From positions 12,214,001 through 12,278,000 of the forward strand of contig CM060733.1 in assembly GCA_030704615.1 (NCBI GenBank): 64,000 bases of DNA, written 5' to 3'. Positions 45,500-58,340 of this stretch are shown piece after piece; the first letter of the stretch is position 1, and each line of letters starts with the position of its first letter. The stretch comes from Takakia lepidozioides. Lineage: Eukaryota; Streptophyta; Takakiopsida; Takakiales; Takakiaceae. Both the position numbers and the translations under genes were made by a program. The notes beneath the pieces are model-generated. The model did no database searches. It was not told where the DNA came from and saw nothing but the letters and a program-made list of their open reading frames with translations.

Positions 45500-46085
45500 T
45501 CACTCCAAATGTTTTTATTTCTGGCAAAGTTTCGCAATATTTTGACAAGAAAAATAAAATAGAATATTCTGTCATAAATTCCCTGTTTTCTGATGGATGA
45601 AATCACCAAATTTCTCAAACTAAAATATAAATTATGGATGAATTTGTCAAATATGGATGATATACATGGATGAAAGTATGAAGAGGATGATTCTATCCCA
45701 ATTTGAGTGGATGAACAAACTTTATCGCTATTTCTTGCAAAACTCAGTAGCCACTCCTGTTACTTTCCAAATTTCAAAAAAGAAACACTAGTAGTTCCTT
45801 TCAGGCAGCTTTTTTTTAGCTGGTGAATTTTCGTCATATTTCGACCTCAAAAAATAAAATGGAATATTTTGTCAAAAATTCCATGTTTTTTCATGGATGA
45901 GATCACCAAACTTCTCCAAATAAGAAAACAAATTATGGATGAATTTTCCACATATGGATGATATAAATGGATTACAGTATGGAGGTGGATGATTTTGTCC
46001 TAATTTCAATGGATGAACAAAATGTATGGCTATTTTTTGCAAAACTCTGTAGCCTCTCGTGTTTTTTTCCAAATTTCAGAAAAAA
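45500..46085 (+). repeat. Tandem duplication of a ~300-bp AT-rich unit
   Basis: The segment with AAAATAGAATATTCTGTCA, ATGGATGAAATCACCAAA and GGATGATATACATGGATG (45540-45790) is followed by a diverged copy at 45840-46085 with matching landmarks (AAAATGGAATATTTTGTCA, ATGGATGAGATCACCAAAC). It has no coding content. Confidence 0.7.
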
Positions 46086-46395
46086 ACGCCCCATTCACCT
46101 ACCCAGACTGCCCGAAAAACCTAAAACAACTTCTTGAACTCTGAAGAGCTTGTATGAATGGCGGCCTATTGGGCGTTTCGTCGAGAGATAGCTCACAATC
46201 CAACCAGATGTTGGGATGTGGACTGTTACATTTATGCTCAAGCATTGGGACAAGAAGAGAAGACATAAAAGGTGTGTGTGTTTCTGTTTATAAAAATCTC
46301 TTCACATATTGTGTAATATAACTCTTCATATTTATGATATTAATGGTCATGACTAATGACTAATGGTACTGATCCTAATATTTAGGATAGTACTA

Positions 46396-46965
46396 TAGTG
46401 GACCTGGATAAATGTTACTTGCTTTTTTGTTATGTCACCCTTAATGTTATGAAATCTCTGCTCTGTAAAAATTTACACTTGAAAATGGCATGAGAGCGTT
46501 ATTTGATGTGTTATGAAAATGTGGCTCTCCTCTTTGTTAGCACACCTCCATAGTTGTTAGATCTTATGCGGAGCCTTAATATAGTTGGTTTGACAAAACA
46601 TTCATCCACTCTTATCATTCATCACTCTTAACATTCTCCATGTGTATTTTCAACCCTCTAATGAGTAGATATTGTATTCTGTTGGACTGAAGAAATACTA
46701 TATGCAGTGAAGGCTGTATGTACTAAATCCTAAACCTTTCCAACTGTTATTTTTGTGATTTTTTACCTGCTTTATTGTTTTTTTTCTCAAATGTTATGTT
46801 TTGGATTTTGACCTCTATTTTATTTTTTATTTTTTATTTTTTATTTTTAAAGGCAAAGGGGACAGAGACCCTTTTAATCAAATTCTATTTCTGTTATCTG
46901 ATATATCTACATAAATGTTATAATTTTTCTGCTCTATAGGCATAACAATTATCCAGGGTCGACTG
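46396..46965. mobile_element. pogo/Tigger-like MITE, 570 bp
   Basis: The right end, inward, reads CAGTCGACCCTGGATAATTG and the left TAGTGGACCTGGATAAATG, so the termini are matched inverted repeats. TA dinucleotides flank both ends. The terminal sequence resembles Tc1/mariner pogo-group elements. No transposase is present. A truncated copy lies at 15581-15794. Confidence 0.72.
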
Positions 46966-46983
46966 TAACACTTCATATCTTAA

Positions 46984-47365
46984 CATTCCCCCTGAAGGAG
47001 TGTCACACTTAACATCTGCATACAATATAAAGGTTTTTCTCCGGATACACTTTCGTAAGAAAATCTGCAGCCATTTCCTCGCTAGTACAATATTCTAATT
47101 TTCATTCCCCACTAAGTATTTTTTCTCTTATATAATGGAACTGTATTTCAATATGTTTTGATTTCGAATGATATGTCGGATTCGCTATTAACGCAATTGC
47201 GCTTTCATTATCACACTTAATAGGGTAACCAGGTCTATCACCATGCATGTGCATATTACTGCGCAACATGACTCCTGCAAATCCTGCAAATAATAGTTGT
47301 GCATTCAGCCTATGATCACTCACACTATGGGCCCCCCAAAGTACACGGAGATACACCTGCGCCAT
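46984..47365 (-). pseudogene. Ty1/copia RNase H end with polypurine tract
   Basis: The minus strand reads IKCDNESAIALIANPTYHSK, then SKHIEIQFHYIREKI, a stop, and KLEYCTSEEMAADFLTKVY. This is the C-terminal RNase H signature of copia polyproteins. A polypurine tract (TTCAGGGGGAATG) follows, then the start of an LTR (TGTTAAGATATG) that is cut almost at once by the pogo-like MITE. Upstream pol domains are absent. Confidence 0.85.
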
Positions 47366-47369
47366 TACG

Positions 47370-48047
47370 ATATTAACACTATGCTAGCGCGGATTTCAAA
47401 ATTGAATTCAGTGGAGATACACCAGTACCCGTACGATATTATACAAATGTGAGCACGTTTTTCAATTTTGTTTTGATAGCTAGATAGGATGTCTTAACTA
47501 TAGGTCCAGTCCATAGCATTTGTCTTGTTTGTGGGACCTGAACAGGGACTAATCGGTGGCAGTATTTGTAGGTCACAGAGAACAGGAGCATGTGTACTTG
47601 GGTTACAGTGGCGGTTTGCAATTACAGTAAAGGGCTTATCTACCCCTCAAAACCAAAGTACAACAACACTAGTATTTTTACAATGTATACATGTACACAT
47701 ATAAACTATGGATAAATGCCACTAGTTTCTGAACTGATGTATGTGTGCAGGGAATGAGACTGCAGAGACAATGACATACTTTGGAATTATATTGAACTTG
47801 ATATTTTACTTGGTACATAGCATCCGTATCAGCTTCCCATATTCATCTACTTTGGTCACAAACTTTGTGGGGACTACTACCGTCACACCCTTGCTCAGAG
47901 CCTTCTCGCTGACCCATATCCGGGACAATGTATTAGAAAATAGATATCGTCTTAGGCTGCCCGCTGTTTGGCCAATTACAAACTCTTTTCTTATCTGCAT
48001 CTATTTATTGTTGAAAGGTAGGCAAGCCGCATCCTTGAAAAGATATA
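47370..48047. other. No recognised gene
   Basis: Unassigned sequence between the copia remnant and a family A LTR. ORFs at 47439-47621 (-) and 47741-48070 (+) have no recognisable domain. Confidence 0.4.
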
Positions 48048-48753
48048 TGTCGCGCACCTCATTTCGGTAAGCTTCCCTTCAAGTCATAGTTACTCGCTTG
48101 ATGCGCGCGCCTAACTCCCAAACTGGTCGTCGGGCCAACTCGAAGCTTCTGCTGCTCACCGGGACATAATCGTCCCCCCTCTTTCTCCTCCACGAGACCC
48201 TCGCTCACTCTGGGACTAGTGGAAATTCCCTTTGGTTGTTGGCAGTCCGGAACATCTCCCCACACCTTGGTCGCTTTCCGACTTGCATGCTTACTCACTA
48301 GTTTTTGGTCACCAACGGGCTTGCACCGTTCTCGGGGTTACTACTCCCTATATATACTTCTGTGACTGTCCGCGGGGGTTTCACAAACAACCCAGTCATT
48401 TTATGGCGAACCACCACGAAGACCCTCGATTCCCGGTGATGAGTCGCGGTGAGTCTTGGCCCACCCACCACGGCCCCATTGGACCGTGATGAGTCCCAAG
48501 ACTCCCCACGACTCCCACCACAAGGTCTCCGCCCCATGGTGAGTCCTATGCCACCCAAGACCCACTAAGCTACCACCACCCCCACCGCAACCCGGTGTGC
48601 GGGGCTCCACTTAGTGAGCGCCTCTGCCTCCTTGAGTGCCTTGGGCACTCAAGGGTGCTTCAGCCCCCGTACCTATTTTTGCCATTGCCCCCACCACAGG
48701 GGCAGCCCCTCTTGTGTCCCGACCCCCTGCCCTCAAGGCAAAGGGCCGCGACA
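48048..48753 (-). repeat. Family A LTR (3' LTR remnant), 706 bp
   Basis: In element orientation it starts TGTCGCGG and ends GCGCGACA. It lacks ~20 bp near 48570 compared with the other copies. On the minus strand it follows family A 3' untranslated sequence (49060-48754), so it is a 3' LTR. Confidence 0.9.
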
Positions 48754-49060
48754 CACACCCCTACCAATAGGGAGTCGATGTCCTCATCGACTTGTCCACT
48801 TTGTAGAAATGAACATCCAAGTTATGGCGTCCCACATCAAGGAGTTTGTTTCCGTACCATGGTGTCTCATGGCCAGGAACCAAACCCCCACTTGACTCAA
48901 CTCTCCATTAGTAGTTCGGCCGACTCCTCCAAGTCCTCTCAAGCTCCACCCAGTGCACTGTTCTTGGCGCACTTCAAGGCCAAGAAACGACCCTCCCCGA
49001 GGATCGAATCACCTTACTGCAACAACATTGCTTACGATTGCTCATGATGCCGCTTTTGGC
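48754..49060 (-). other. Family A 3' untranslated region (partial)
   Basis: This is a reverse-complement match to 3090-3389, with shared landmarks such as GGACAAGTCGATGAGGACAT and CAAGTGGGGGTTTGGTT. The rest of that element is missing. Confidence 0.8.
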
Positions 49061-49100
49061 CATTTGTCCCGCCAATAGATTCCCTCGCTTTGCACACTTT

Positions 49101-50983
49101 TTACTGTATCCCTAAGCTATCATCAGAAGTGGAAGCCACTCGATGCAGGTGGAATTGTGAGGTCAGCTTCTCTCTGCATGCTGTTCTATGAAGCTGTAGC
49201 AAGCTGCTAAGGATTCGTAGCAATTTATCAGGAATTCCCTTGCGCCCCAATTTTACTTGGGTCACCACAAGGTCCTCAATAGCATACGACTTTGGCTTTT
49301 CCCCAACCTCAAGAGGTTTTCCCTGCACCCAAGCAAAACATACCGGAGCAGTAAATTTCAAAGTCAACTTACACTGAATGGATGACAACCACAAAAAAAA
49401 ATTGGGGTGAAGGTGCACAAACCACCTTCTCTGTAGCAGTCTTGCCTCCCAAGCCTACGTCGAAATCGCAAGGTTCAATAACAGTACATATTGGGATAGT
49501 AGTTGGAGGAGGGGCGGTTGCTGACATTCCCAACATCATTGCCATCAATGCATCCAGTTTTTTGCTATTGTCCGCAGAAACCTTAGCAACTTCTGCTTTT
49601 ATAGTGGCCAATTCGCCCTCAATCGTCGGGATCTGAACGTCTGCCAAGGCAAACACACTGCCCTCAAGGGACGACAGTCGAGACTGCATCGCACTGCCCC
49701 CTCCCTATACAGCCAAAGAAAGATACATAATCAGCCCGCATGGCCTGGCTACTGCTCCAGCAAAATGAATGCAACAAAAAAAAAAATACCCACATGCCAT
49801 TTACCTGTGCACCTCCAATTGACTAGGAGCCGAAACCCTTGTCCGCCTTCGATGCGTGTGCCAGCTCAGTGATGCTTGGACTTCATGCTCTCTCTTTCTT
49901 CTGCCAGGGCCACAAAAAAAATAAAAAAAATAGCCCCTATTCATCCAAACAAGTGGGGCGTTTACAGAGGCATGACTGTAGTGACAGTTTGCAACTACCT
50001 CAGAGGGCAGAGATGGTATCCTACTCCATCACATATATGTGTATATATGTACATACATATAGATGTATACATATACTAAAATGTGGTGCAGATATTCATA
50101 TTATCAAGCGTCAGGCCTGTCCAGCCAACCCTGCTCTTCCAACCCTCGATGGGTTGGTAACATTGGATCGTGCTCTCTTCATGTTCTCACTCTCTTTCTT
50201 GCCCTTGGGGGAATCCCAGTACTTCACCAATGCATCCCAATGGCAGGACTCTACACTCGGAGGGCATGGACCTCCAACCAACCACACCAGCTTTAACTTT
50301 TGGCGGTGTACTTTTATAATCCTCCCACATGCTTTCTGGAACTTGTCAACGCTCATAAGTTTAGGATAGTACTCAAAATCCGCGTCCATGGATTCCTTAA
50401 CCTTGGCCATGTCACCGGGTTCCTGCTTGTCTGCTAGCAAAATGCTAGGATCAAGATATCTGATGCAGAGTCCCCGCAAGGAGCTCTGCCAGTAATCCTT
50501 CCCCTCACACCCCTGGTCTACTTCCCCCTTAGAGTTTAGTTGTACCTTGTGCGGCTTCAGCCCAACAGATTTGCAGGCTTTTGCATCAGTTTCATGTTCA
50601 TTTGCAGCCAGCTTTTTTTGTCTTTTTTTGTTTGCAGCCTGCGATGCCACATCCCCTTGCTGTGTGGAATCTTGATCATCACCAGCAGGGGGGATGAATG
50701 GAGGAGCAGCACCATTAAAAGGGGGGCCTGCCCACTGCCCACCAACGGCGTTGCATGGAGGGCCCCAAGTTTGGGCACCTCCTTGTACCCAAGCTCCTTG
50801 GGGTCCTCCATTGGACCCACTTGGAATCCATGACCATGTGTTCGTCGTCTGTAGAGGGGCCATGGGCTGCTGCCAGGTAGGTGCTCCTTGCTGCAGCCAC
50901 GTTTGCCCACCTCTGGATTGCACCCATGGGCCATTCGGGCCTTGTTGCACCCATGTCGTAGGTGGACCAGTAGCATTCGCCAC
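49101..50983 (-). pseudogene. CACTA second-ORF (Transposase_24/TnpA-like) remnant
   Basis: The frame 50983-50111 starts with a Trp/Gln/Gly/Pro-rich repeat region (WVQQGPNGPWVQ) and ends with a conserved block: VESCHWDALVKYWDSPKGKK, then SENMKRARSNVTNPSRVG. This resembles the plant transposase_24 domain of En/Spm-type elements. Likely later exons encode a coiled-coil (LEGSVFALADVQIPTIEGEL, 49369-49689) and a short tail (49101-49418). TnpA-like proteins bind subterminal repeats. It reads away from the tnp2 gene at 53119, the opposite of the usual tandem arrangement, so it may come from another copy or a rearranged one. Confidence 0.5.
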
Positions 50984-51755
50984 AGCCTCAGTCCCCCCTT
51001 CCTTTGCACGCTTTGATGCAGCCTAACACAAGCCCCTCCACCCCACAAAGTTAGCAATGATGGAAAATAAGGCCAACCGGGCAACGAACAAGGTCGGCAG
51101 TTCGTGAACGCATACAAACCTTGGCCCAACGTGCCAAGAAAAGTTTGGCATCCAATGGCGTGAATGCATGGAATGTCATGCTCTGGTGCCCTAGCAATGT
51201 CCCACATCCATTCAGTATTAAAACCCTAACACATGTTCTAACCCTTTGAAATTTAATCCAGCAGTCAAGCCATACATAGTCCAACTCGTAAGCCATTCAT
51301 CTTTCTAACAAAGTTTCCAGGTCATTCACATTTAGGAAAGAACCAAGGTTTGATATATAACATTTACCACCATATATGCAGATTGTAAACTCATCACAAA
51401 AGCTAATTGCAGGTCTAGAGATAAATCTCCAGAACCAGGCTCAAAGCATATCAGGTTCGAAATGAAACAATCAACCACTCATGCCTTAAGTTCACAAGCC
51501 AATCATAGTAGTAATAGGCTTGGTTATATAAACCAATCACCATCTCAGTCACTGTAAGCATATACATTTCATGAGCCATTCTCCAGCCTCTCCCTCACTC
51601 TCAGTCCAGCCCCACACACTCCCTTCTCCATCAATTCATCACTCCAAAGATCATTCCTCCGCCATACACCCCAGCCTCTTACTCACTTAGATTTACCCTA
51701 AACCTTGCTCGGTTCTGCCTCTACCTCTGCTTTACACAAAACCCTACCCTAAACC

Positions 51756-53110
51756 CTACACATCATGAAAATGCTCAATTGCTTCCACAATATGAGAGGA
51801 ACTAAGGGTGAGATTGTACTCATAAGACGTTGTTTGCCGTAGCCTTGTGGCATTGACCCCGCGCCCAGTTTGAGCGGGAACAAAAGGAACAGAACCTACC
51901 TCTGTCAGGGGCTGACGTTGGTAGTAAGACTTACCTTCATATAAAGAATTAATCCGGGTTTTCCATATATCCTCTAGAAATCCCTTCACACAAGCATCAA
52001 TCTGTTGTGTGTGATTTGCCCAAAAACTAGGCCTCAGGAGGGCCTGGGCTTTTGGCTCAGCCTCGAGACTTTCAAAGTTGGTAAACAGGGGTACAGGCAC
52101 AATTCCCTTGATAGAATTGAAGAGAGCGTCTCTTTGGTGAGAGAACCCTGGATAGTGTATCAGAAAATGAATATTGTCTTCAGATTGCCCACACAACGGA
52201 CAATTGCACTCTCCCTTTCCTCTCTGCTTCTGTTAGCTGTTCAAAGGTAGGCTTCCTGCCCTGAGTTTAAATTTCAGTCTAGTGCCGAGAGTGGGTAGAC
52301 CCTTGAGGTCATCCAAAATGTCGTCCACCATGTCACTGACTGGAAACAAGTTCAGGGAAGTTTTCTGCCTAACTTCATTTTCATCAGACAATCTCATGGC
52401 AACAGACATGGCTTTGGACACTATAGCCTCTAAGTCAGATTTATCCAGCAGGGTCAAGACTTGGGGATCCAGGTCTAGGTCCTTGAGAATCTCTTCTACT
52501 CTCTTCTACCAGGACTTCGCCTGTTTGACAGGGCGATCCTGTTTCCAAGATATAGAGTCGATTAACTTAGGATATCTAGTCTTGGGCATATGTTACAGCT
52601 GACCCCACCATCTGACCTTGAATTCATCTCATCGGGAGCTTAAGGACGGAATGCCAAACTCACCCCGAACAGCCACATTGGCTGTTTTGGAGCATGCTGA
52701 CATACACTCCTTAAGCACCCCCACTTGAATGGATTCTACAGACTTAGCCTGGTTGGAGTTATCAACCCATATAGCAGATTCGTACTTCCATGCAGGTCTA
52801 ATAACGCCACAAAGCATGGTTTTCTAAACCTCAGAGTTGACCCCTCTGCAGTGGAAAAATTTAGTGAGCCCTAGACCTTTGCCCTTGCCAGTTTGAACAA
52901 CTTTCCGGATATGTGCATCCCAATTACAATTGGAGGAAAACTGAACGCCCAGGTAAGTGTAGGGTTTAGGGTGGACCGGGATCTCTTGGGTACCCCACTG
53001 CCACTTAAGATCACTTCCTCCCTCTCCTCTGTCGTTGAATGCTACCATTGCACATTTGCTGACATTAGCCTCTAGCCCCTGTAAGGGTGGACGACCGGTC
53101 TCTATAGAGA
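51756..53110 (-). pseudogene. 5'-truncated LINE: end of reverse transcriptase and zinc-binding region
   Basis: The minus-strand frames read LEANVSKCAMVAFND and KPYTYLGVQFSSNCNWDAHI (52824-53135), which is the segment just after the catalytic RT core of plant LINEs. Next comes MLCGVIRPAWKYESAIWV (52629-52817), and finally CGQSEDNIHFLIHYPGFSHQR (51756-52196), a zf-RVT-type cysteine/histidine motif. Stops and frameshifts separate the pieces. The catalytic FADD block is absent. Truncation at ~53110 abuts the CACTA transposase gene. Confidence 0.78.
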
Positions 53111-53118
53111 GAGTGAGA

Positions 53119-56100
53119 AAACATATAATGGCCAATCATAGATCCCCTGCATTCAGATCCTGGAGAGGAGCAAGGAGGCATGCTTCTGACGATGAATGGG
53201 AAGACACGGCCGTGGTGGTTGGTGACGACGTAGCTTTAGCAAATCATCGGACACAGGGAGAATTGGACAGAAATATTGAGGTACAGCGCATGATCCAAGA
53301 GACCTTTCAGATCATAGACACACCTGAAACTGGAAATGGGGCAGAAGTGGAATTAGATGACCTAGATGTTCCCGGTGACACGAACATCCCTTCCTTAGCC
53401 CATGACCCGGTTGCGGGTGGGGACTCTCACACTGATGATCCCATCTCATTGGAAGAGGCATGTCTACCTTTGTATGAAGGCTGTAAATCCTCTAAGCTTG
53501 CATCCACCATGCTTATAATGAATCTATGCACAACACATGGGTTTACAAATGGCTTTGCGGATGAAATGTTCTCTTTGCTGCAGAAAACCTTGTTGCCACA
53601 ACCAAACGTACTACCCACATCTTTCTACCATGCAAAGACCATGGTGAGCAAGCTTGGGCTTGCTTATGAGAAGATCGATGCTTGCCCAAAGGGGTGTGTG
53701 TTGTTTAGGGGGGACTTGAAAATTTCAGAGAGTTGCCCCAAGTGTCAAAGCGCCCGATTCAAAAATGTGGGGAGATCCAAGGTACCTGTTAAGGTGCTTC
53801 GCCATTTTCCATTGATACCACGCCTTTTGCGGATGTATAGATGTTCTTCTATTGTAGAATTAATGACATGACACAGTCGGAATGCATGCAACGATGGCCT
53901 TGTGCGCCATGCAGCTGATTCAAAGGCTTGGAAACACATTGATGCTACTTGGCCCGACTTTGCAGCAGAGCCTCACAATGTAAGGCTTGGTTTTTCCTTC
54001 GATGGAGTCAACCCGTTTGGTGATAAGAACAATTGCTGGTCAACATGGTCAGTGTTGACGCTGGTATACAACCTATCTCCCTAGCTTACTACAAAGAAGT
54101 TCTTTATCATGCTTACTCTCTTGATTCCAGGAAAGCAGTCAGTTACAAGTGAACACATAGATGTGTACTTAGCACCACTGATGGAGGAGTTACTTGTTTT
54201 GTGGAGGGGGGTTCGGGCATATGACATATGCAAACCTGTTGGTGAGAGAACCTTCATACTACGCGCCATACTATTGTGGAGCATCCACGATTTTCCTGCT
54301 TATGGCCTACTTGCAGGATGTGTCACAAAATGCTACAAAGGGTGTCCAGTATGCGGTCCTCATGTAGATGCAAGACACTCAAATTTTTTGGGCAAAACTG
54401 TCTACCAAGGTCACCGCGGGTTCCTCCCTCAGGCCTATCCATACCGCAGGAACCGCATACACTTCAATGGACAGGTGGAGATGCGTGCGAAGCCACATCC
54501 GTTCACACCGGTTGAACAAGAGGCCGCTGGTGTTGAGGCTGAAGGTTATGACCTTGACCCCCGTGCTTTTCCTTATGCTGAAGTTCACCCAGCCAAGGTT
54601 CATGGTATCAAAAGGCGCAGCTGCCTATGGGATTTACCATACTGGAAGGTACCCCCTGCACTTGTACTTGTTTGAGTTCAATGTTCTTTGTAAATGGAAA
54701 AGGTAGTGCCTCTGTAGTGGTTACTTCTTACTTTCCGAGTGGTAAGTAGCAGTATTACATGTAATTTGGACTTCACATTAATAACTCGTGGAGTGGTAAA
54801 AGGTAGTATCCATGATGCTCAGGAAGTTGTTGACATCACTTGAGAGGCTAATAATGCACTAAAGGAGTTGTTTGAACCACTGAGGAGGGACTGTCATGCA
54901 TCACAGCCACTTTAGACATTGAAGTATATAGTGCTCATAAAGGAATCTGATTTGTATAGGACTGCAATCTGTCGGAATGTTCCTGAAATGGTGTCACCAA
55001 TTGCAGGATCTGTTGCAACGCTACTTACTGGATCCCATGCATTGCGAAAAGAATTTTTGTGAAAACTTGTTGAAGACAATTTTCGGACGGAATGACACGA
55101 TGAAGGTGAGGAACGACATGGAGGTAATCGGCATCAGACGTCACTTGTGGCTTCGGCCTGATCCACAGAACCTTCACGTATCATGAAACCAGCAGCACCA
55201 TATGTTCTCACTCCCGCTGAAATCACGATATTTCTTGATACTTTGGGGGCTATCAAAACTCCTTCGGGATTTGCAGGTGCATTTCAGAAACACATACACC
55301 CGTATAGGAAACATTTGACGAGTATGAAGTCCCATGATTATCACGTTTTAATGCAACAGATTTTACCTGTGTGTATTCGCCATTGCATGGCGGGGGGCCC
55401 ACGTGGGGTCATTATGCGTGTGAGTCGCATTTTCCGCCGGATTTGTGCCAAAGTATGGGACCCTAATGAAATAGACTCATTGCGTGAGGATGTTGCTACC
55501 TTGTGTCTGTTAGAGAAAGAGTTCCCCCCTTCTTTTTTTGATGTCATGACCTGCTAGTTCATCTCGTAGATGAACTAGACACATGTGGTCCGGTGTCTTC
55601 ACGGTGGATGTATCCCATGGAGCGTTACATGAAAGATCTCAAGGGATACGTTAGGAATTACGCAAAGCCAGAAGGGAGTATGGCTACAGGGTATGTTCTT
55701 GATGAGGCCATGGGGTTCATGAGTGAGTTTATGCAATCATTTGATGCAACTCAACGGCAGATTTGGGATGCAAATGCAGAGGAAGGGGTTGAGAACATAG
55801 GCTGTAGCATGCCAAACCAGGAGCAGTCGGGTTGAATTCGGGGCTGCAGGCAGCAGCCACTTCAAGGCGCCATAACTTACATGTCTCCTCAACCCATATC
55901 CCCAAGTGCATGCTCAAGAAATTTTAAAGTAAGTGAGGATCCTCACCTGGTCCCATCACAAGCCCCCACAAAATCAACAGATTAGTGAGGATTGTGGAAC
56001 TCCAGGTGAATCACAAACCCTCATACTTGTCATCGATGTCAACTAAGAATCTGAAAAGCAAGAGAAGAAGATAAGAACACAAGGATCCCTAAACTCCAAA

Positions 56101-57687
56101 TGCATCTTAAGCGATTGGGGAAGAGGGTTATGCGCCATCACCACCCGCGGCAAGTCGCCTCCACAAAGCACATGAGCAATGAAGCAAACAAGCAAACTCG
56201 CAAGGCAATAGAAGGGAGGGAGAGAGACTTCCTAGCACAAATGCCACTGCTAAAATTAAAAGCCAGAGGAGGGAATATGCCACTGCATTCACAACAGTGT
56301 TTCCCGCTGCTAGAGAGACAAGGCGCCGCCTTCGCACATCCCCAGGCGCTCGCCCAACACGGGTACGACACCACACGAGGTCTTGGAAAGTGTCGGCAAA
56401 AAACGGGACATGAGTGGAGCTGAGAGAGATGCAGCACATTTGTATGTGCTGAACAATACCAATGTGATGGTTCATTGGGTGCAGTGAGTTCTTCTTTTCA
56501 TTGCATCTTATTCATATCAAGTTCAAATGCAATTGTGACTGTCACCAGTGTAATAGAACCACCCACAAAGTCACAAATGTCAGTGGTTCATCATAATGAT
56601 AACCACTTCTGTAGTAACTGAATGTCTAAGTGAGTGACTTTTTGGAAGAGCATGTTCATTTATAAGTCATTATGCTCACTCATCCAGTGGTTTTCAAAGT
56701 ATCATTCATGCTAGGTATTTTTTGCAAAGTAATGCAACACTTCATTGCTAACATGTATCATTCTTGTTGCCATTTTGTGATAGAAAGTATGCAACAGAGA
56801 AGGCACAGTTCACTGCAGACAGAGAGGCATGTGCTCGTGAGTGGCGTGCCAATCGTCGACATCACCGCCGCCTTCCAGTGCCATACCCTCCCCATTTGTT
56901 GGAGTTTCCACCCCTACCGGTATGGATATGCCATGCAGTCCAGGCCCATGTCTCTGAGTATGGTGTTGAAGATACGGATGTAATTCATTTGTCTACTCCC
57001 CCCTCATTGAGATCAGCTTCATTTCGTGGCATGAAGGCGTATGGAAATCATTATCGAGTGGATGACACGGAGAGTCGTCTTCTTGTCTCTTTTGATTCTG
57101 GAGTTGCATCCGTCTTCTAGCAACAGAGCAGAAAATAGTGTGCGTGATAGAAATCCAGTCATGTCACCATTAGAGTACGTTGGGGTCATCAAAGAGATCT
57201 TCAAATTGGATTACGGACGAGTGCACCCCATTGTATTTCGTTGTGCCTGGGTGAGGGCCAACCTCGTTGGACAAAATGCTACAATGAAGCAGGATTCGTA
57301 TGGTTTCTACTTGCAAATTTTGGGAGGATGTTATCCGCCAATGATCAGCCGTTCATCTTTCCATCTCAAGTTGAACAGGTGTTCTTTTCGGATGAGTCCC
57401 CAAGTTCGGAGTGGAAGGTAGTCCTTCGGAAGGATCCAAGAGCAAAAAGGATTGTGGCGGACATAGATCAATGTGACATTGGCGAAAATGCAGATTTCGA
57501 TGGCCTTCAGGCACCGTCCACCTTATCAGATCAGCCAATACCTAGGTCATTAGATGGTGCCACGGCTCTAAATAAAGAAGACCTGGCTATGTTGGCTAGC
57601 ATTCAAGCGGCGTTTGTGCAACCAACCGCTATTCCAGTTGAGCAAAGTGATTCAGAGGGTGACGAATATGTTTCAGATTCAGAATAA
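53119..57687 (+). pseudogene. CACTA (En/Spm) transposase, tnp2-DUF4218-DUF4216 type
   Basis: The transposase would cut and move CACTA elements. Exon 1 (53119-54648) starts MANHRSPAFRSWRGARRH and holds LPLYEGCKSSKLAS, the zinc motif ACPKGCVLF...CPKC, FDGVNPFGDKNNCWSTW, LTLLIPGKQSVTSEHIDVYL and CPVCGPHVDARH. It splices at GGAAG/GTACCC to 55007. There LLQRYLLDPMHCEKNFCENL and then the DUF4218-like block (HVLMQQILPVCIRHCM, AKVWDPNEIDSLREDV, SSRWMYPMERYMKDLKGYV) follow. After ~900 bp the DUF4216-like part (56764-57687) reads YVGVIKEIFKLDYGRV and ends EGDEYVSDSE. Two Trp codons are stops (TGA 53869-53871, TAG 54082-54084), and frameshifts lie near 55180 and 55555. This copy is inactive. Confidence 0.87.
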
Positions 57688-57699
57688 AGTTTATTGTTG

Positions 57700-58340
57700 G
57701 AACCATTTGTTCAATAGCATCATGCCACAATGATCTGGCCACTTGTCTGTTTTTCAAAGTCTGTCATAGTTGCACAAACCACTTAAAATTTTTCATGTAT
57801 CTGTAGGCAAGCACTCATGAGCAACCTTCTAGTGGTTCCAATTACTGCAGTATCTTTCACCACCCACTCTCCACCACTATCAAAGTGGTACAAATCAATG
57901 AGGTGTCTTTAACCACTCAAGATCAACGTGCAGCACTGTCCCCGTCCACGTGGAATATTATATTTATGAATTAATACATATTTCCAAATCATAAATCACA
58001 AATAAAATTTGAATTATTACACGTGGAGTAGCAAGTGGTTTCAACCACTTCCCATCACTGAGGTGTCTATAACCATTCACAATGTACCACTGCACTCGTC
58101 CATGTGGAATATTATATTATATTAATTAAAATGTATTACCAAATAAATAAATAAAAATAAAAACAATTTATTACACGTGGACTACTGAGTGGTTGAAACC
58201 ACTTCCAACCACTGTCTGTGATGTCACCGTGGCATTTCATTGGGATTAATCACTGGCAAGTGGTTACTAGTGGTTTATAGAGTGGAAAAAGACAGTAGTG
58301 GTTAAAGGGCCAGTGGTTATTCCACGTTTTTCTTCTAGTG
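57700..58340 (+). repeat. Subterminal repeats and right terminus of the CACTA element
   Basis: AACCACT/AGTGGTT motifs occur a dozen or more times, some as back-to-back inverted pairs. The end reads, on the minus strand, CACTAGAAGAAAAACGTGG, a CACTA-type terminus. TTG follows. I found no matching left terminus in the window; it was probably lost beyond the LINE junction. Confidence 0.75.

Noticed and set aside
51725-51760. Telomere-like CCCTAAA units near 51735 and 52963
   Set aside because: Only two or so units each; too short for an interstitial telomere, and not placed near a recognised promoter.
53869-54084. Recoding or RNA editing to read the two Trp-position stops in the CACTA transposase
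   Set aside because: Plant editing acts on organellar transcripts, and frameshifts also occur downstream, so simple decay is the better explanation.
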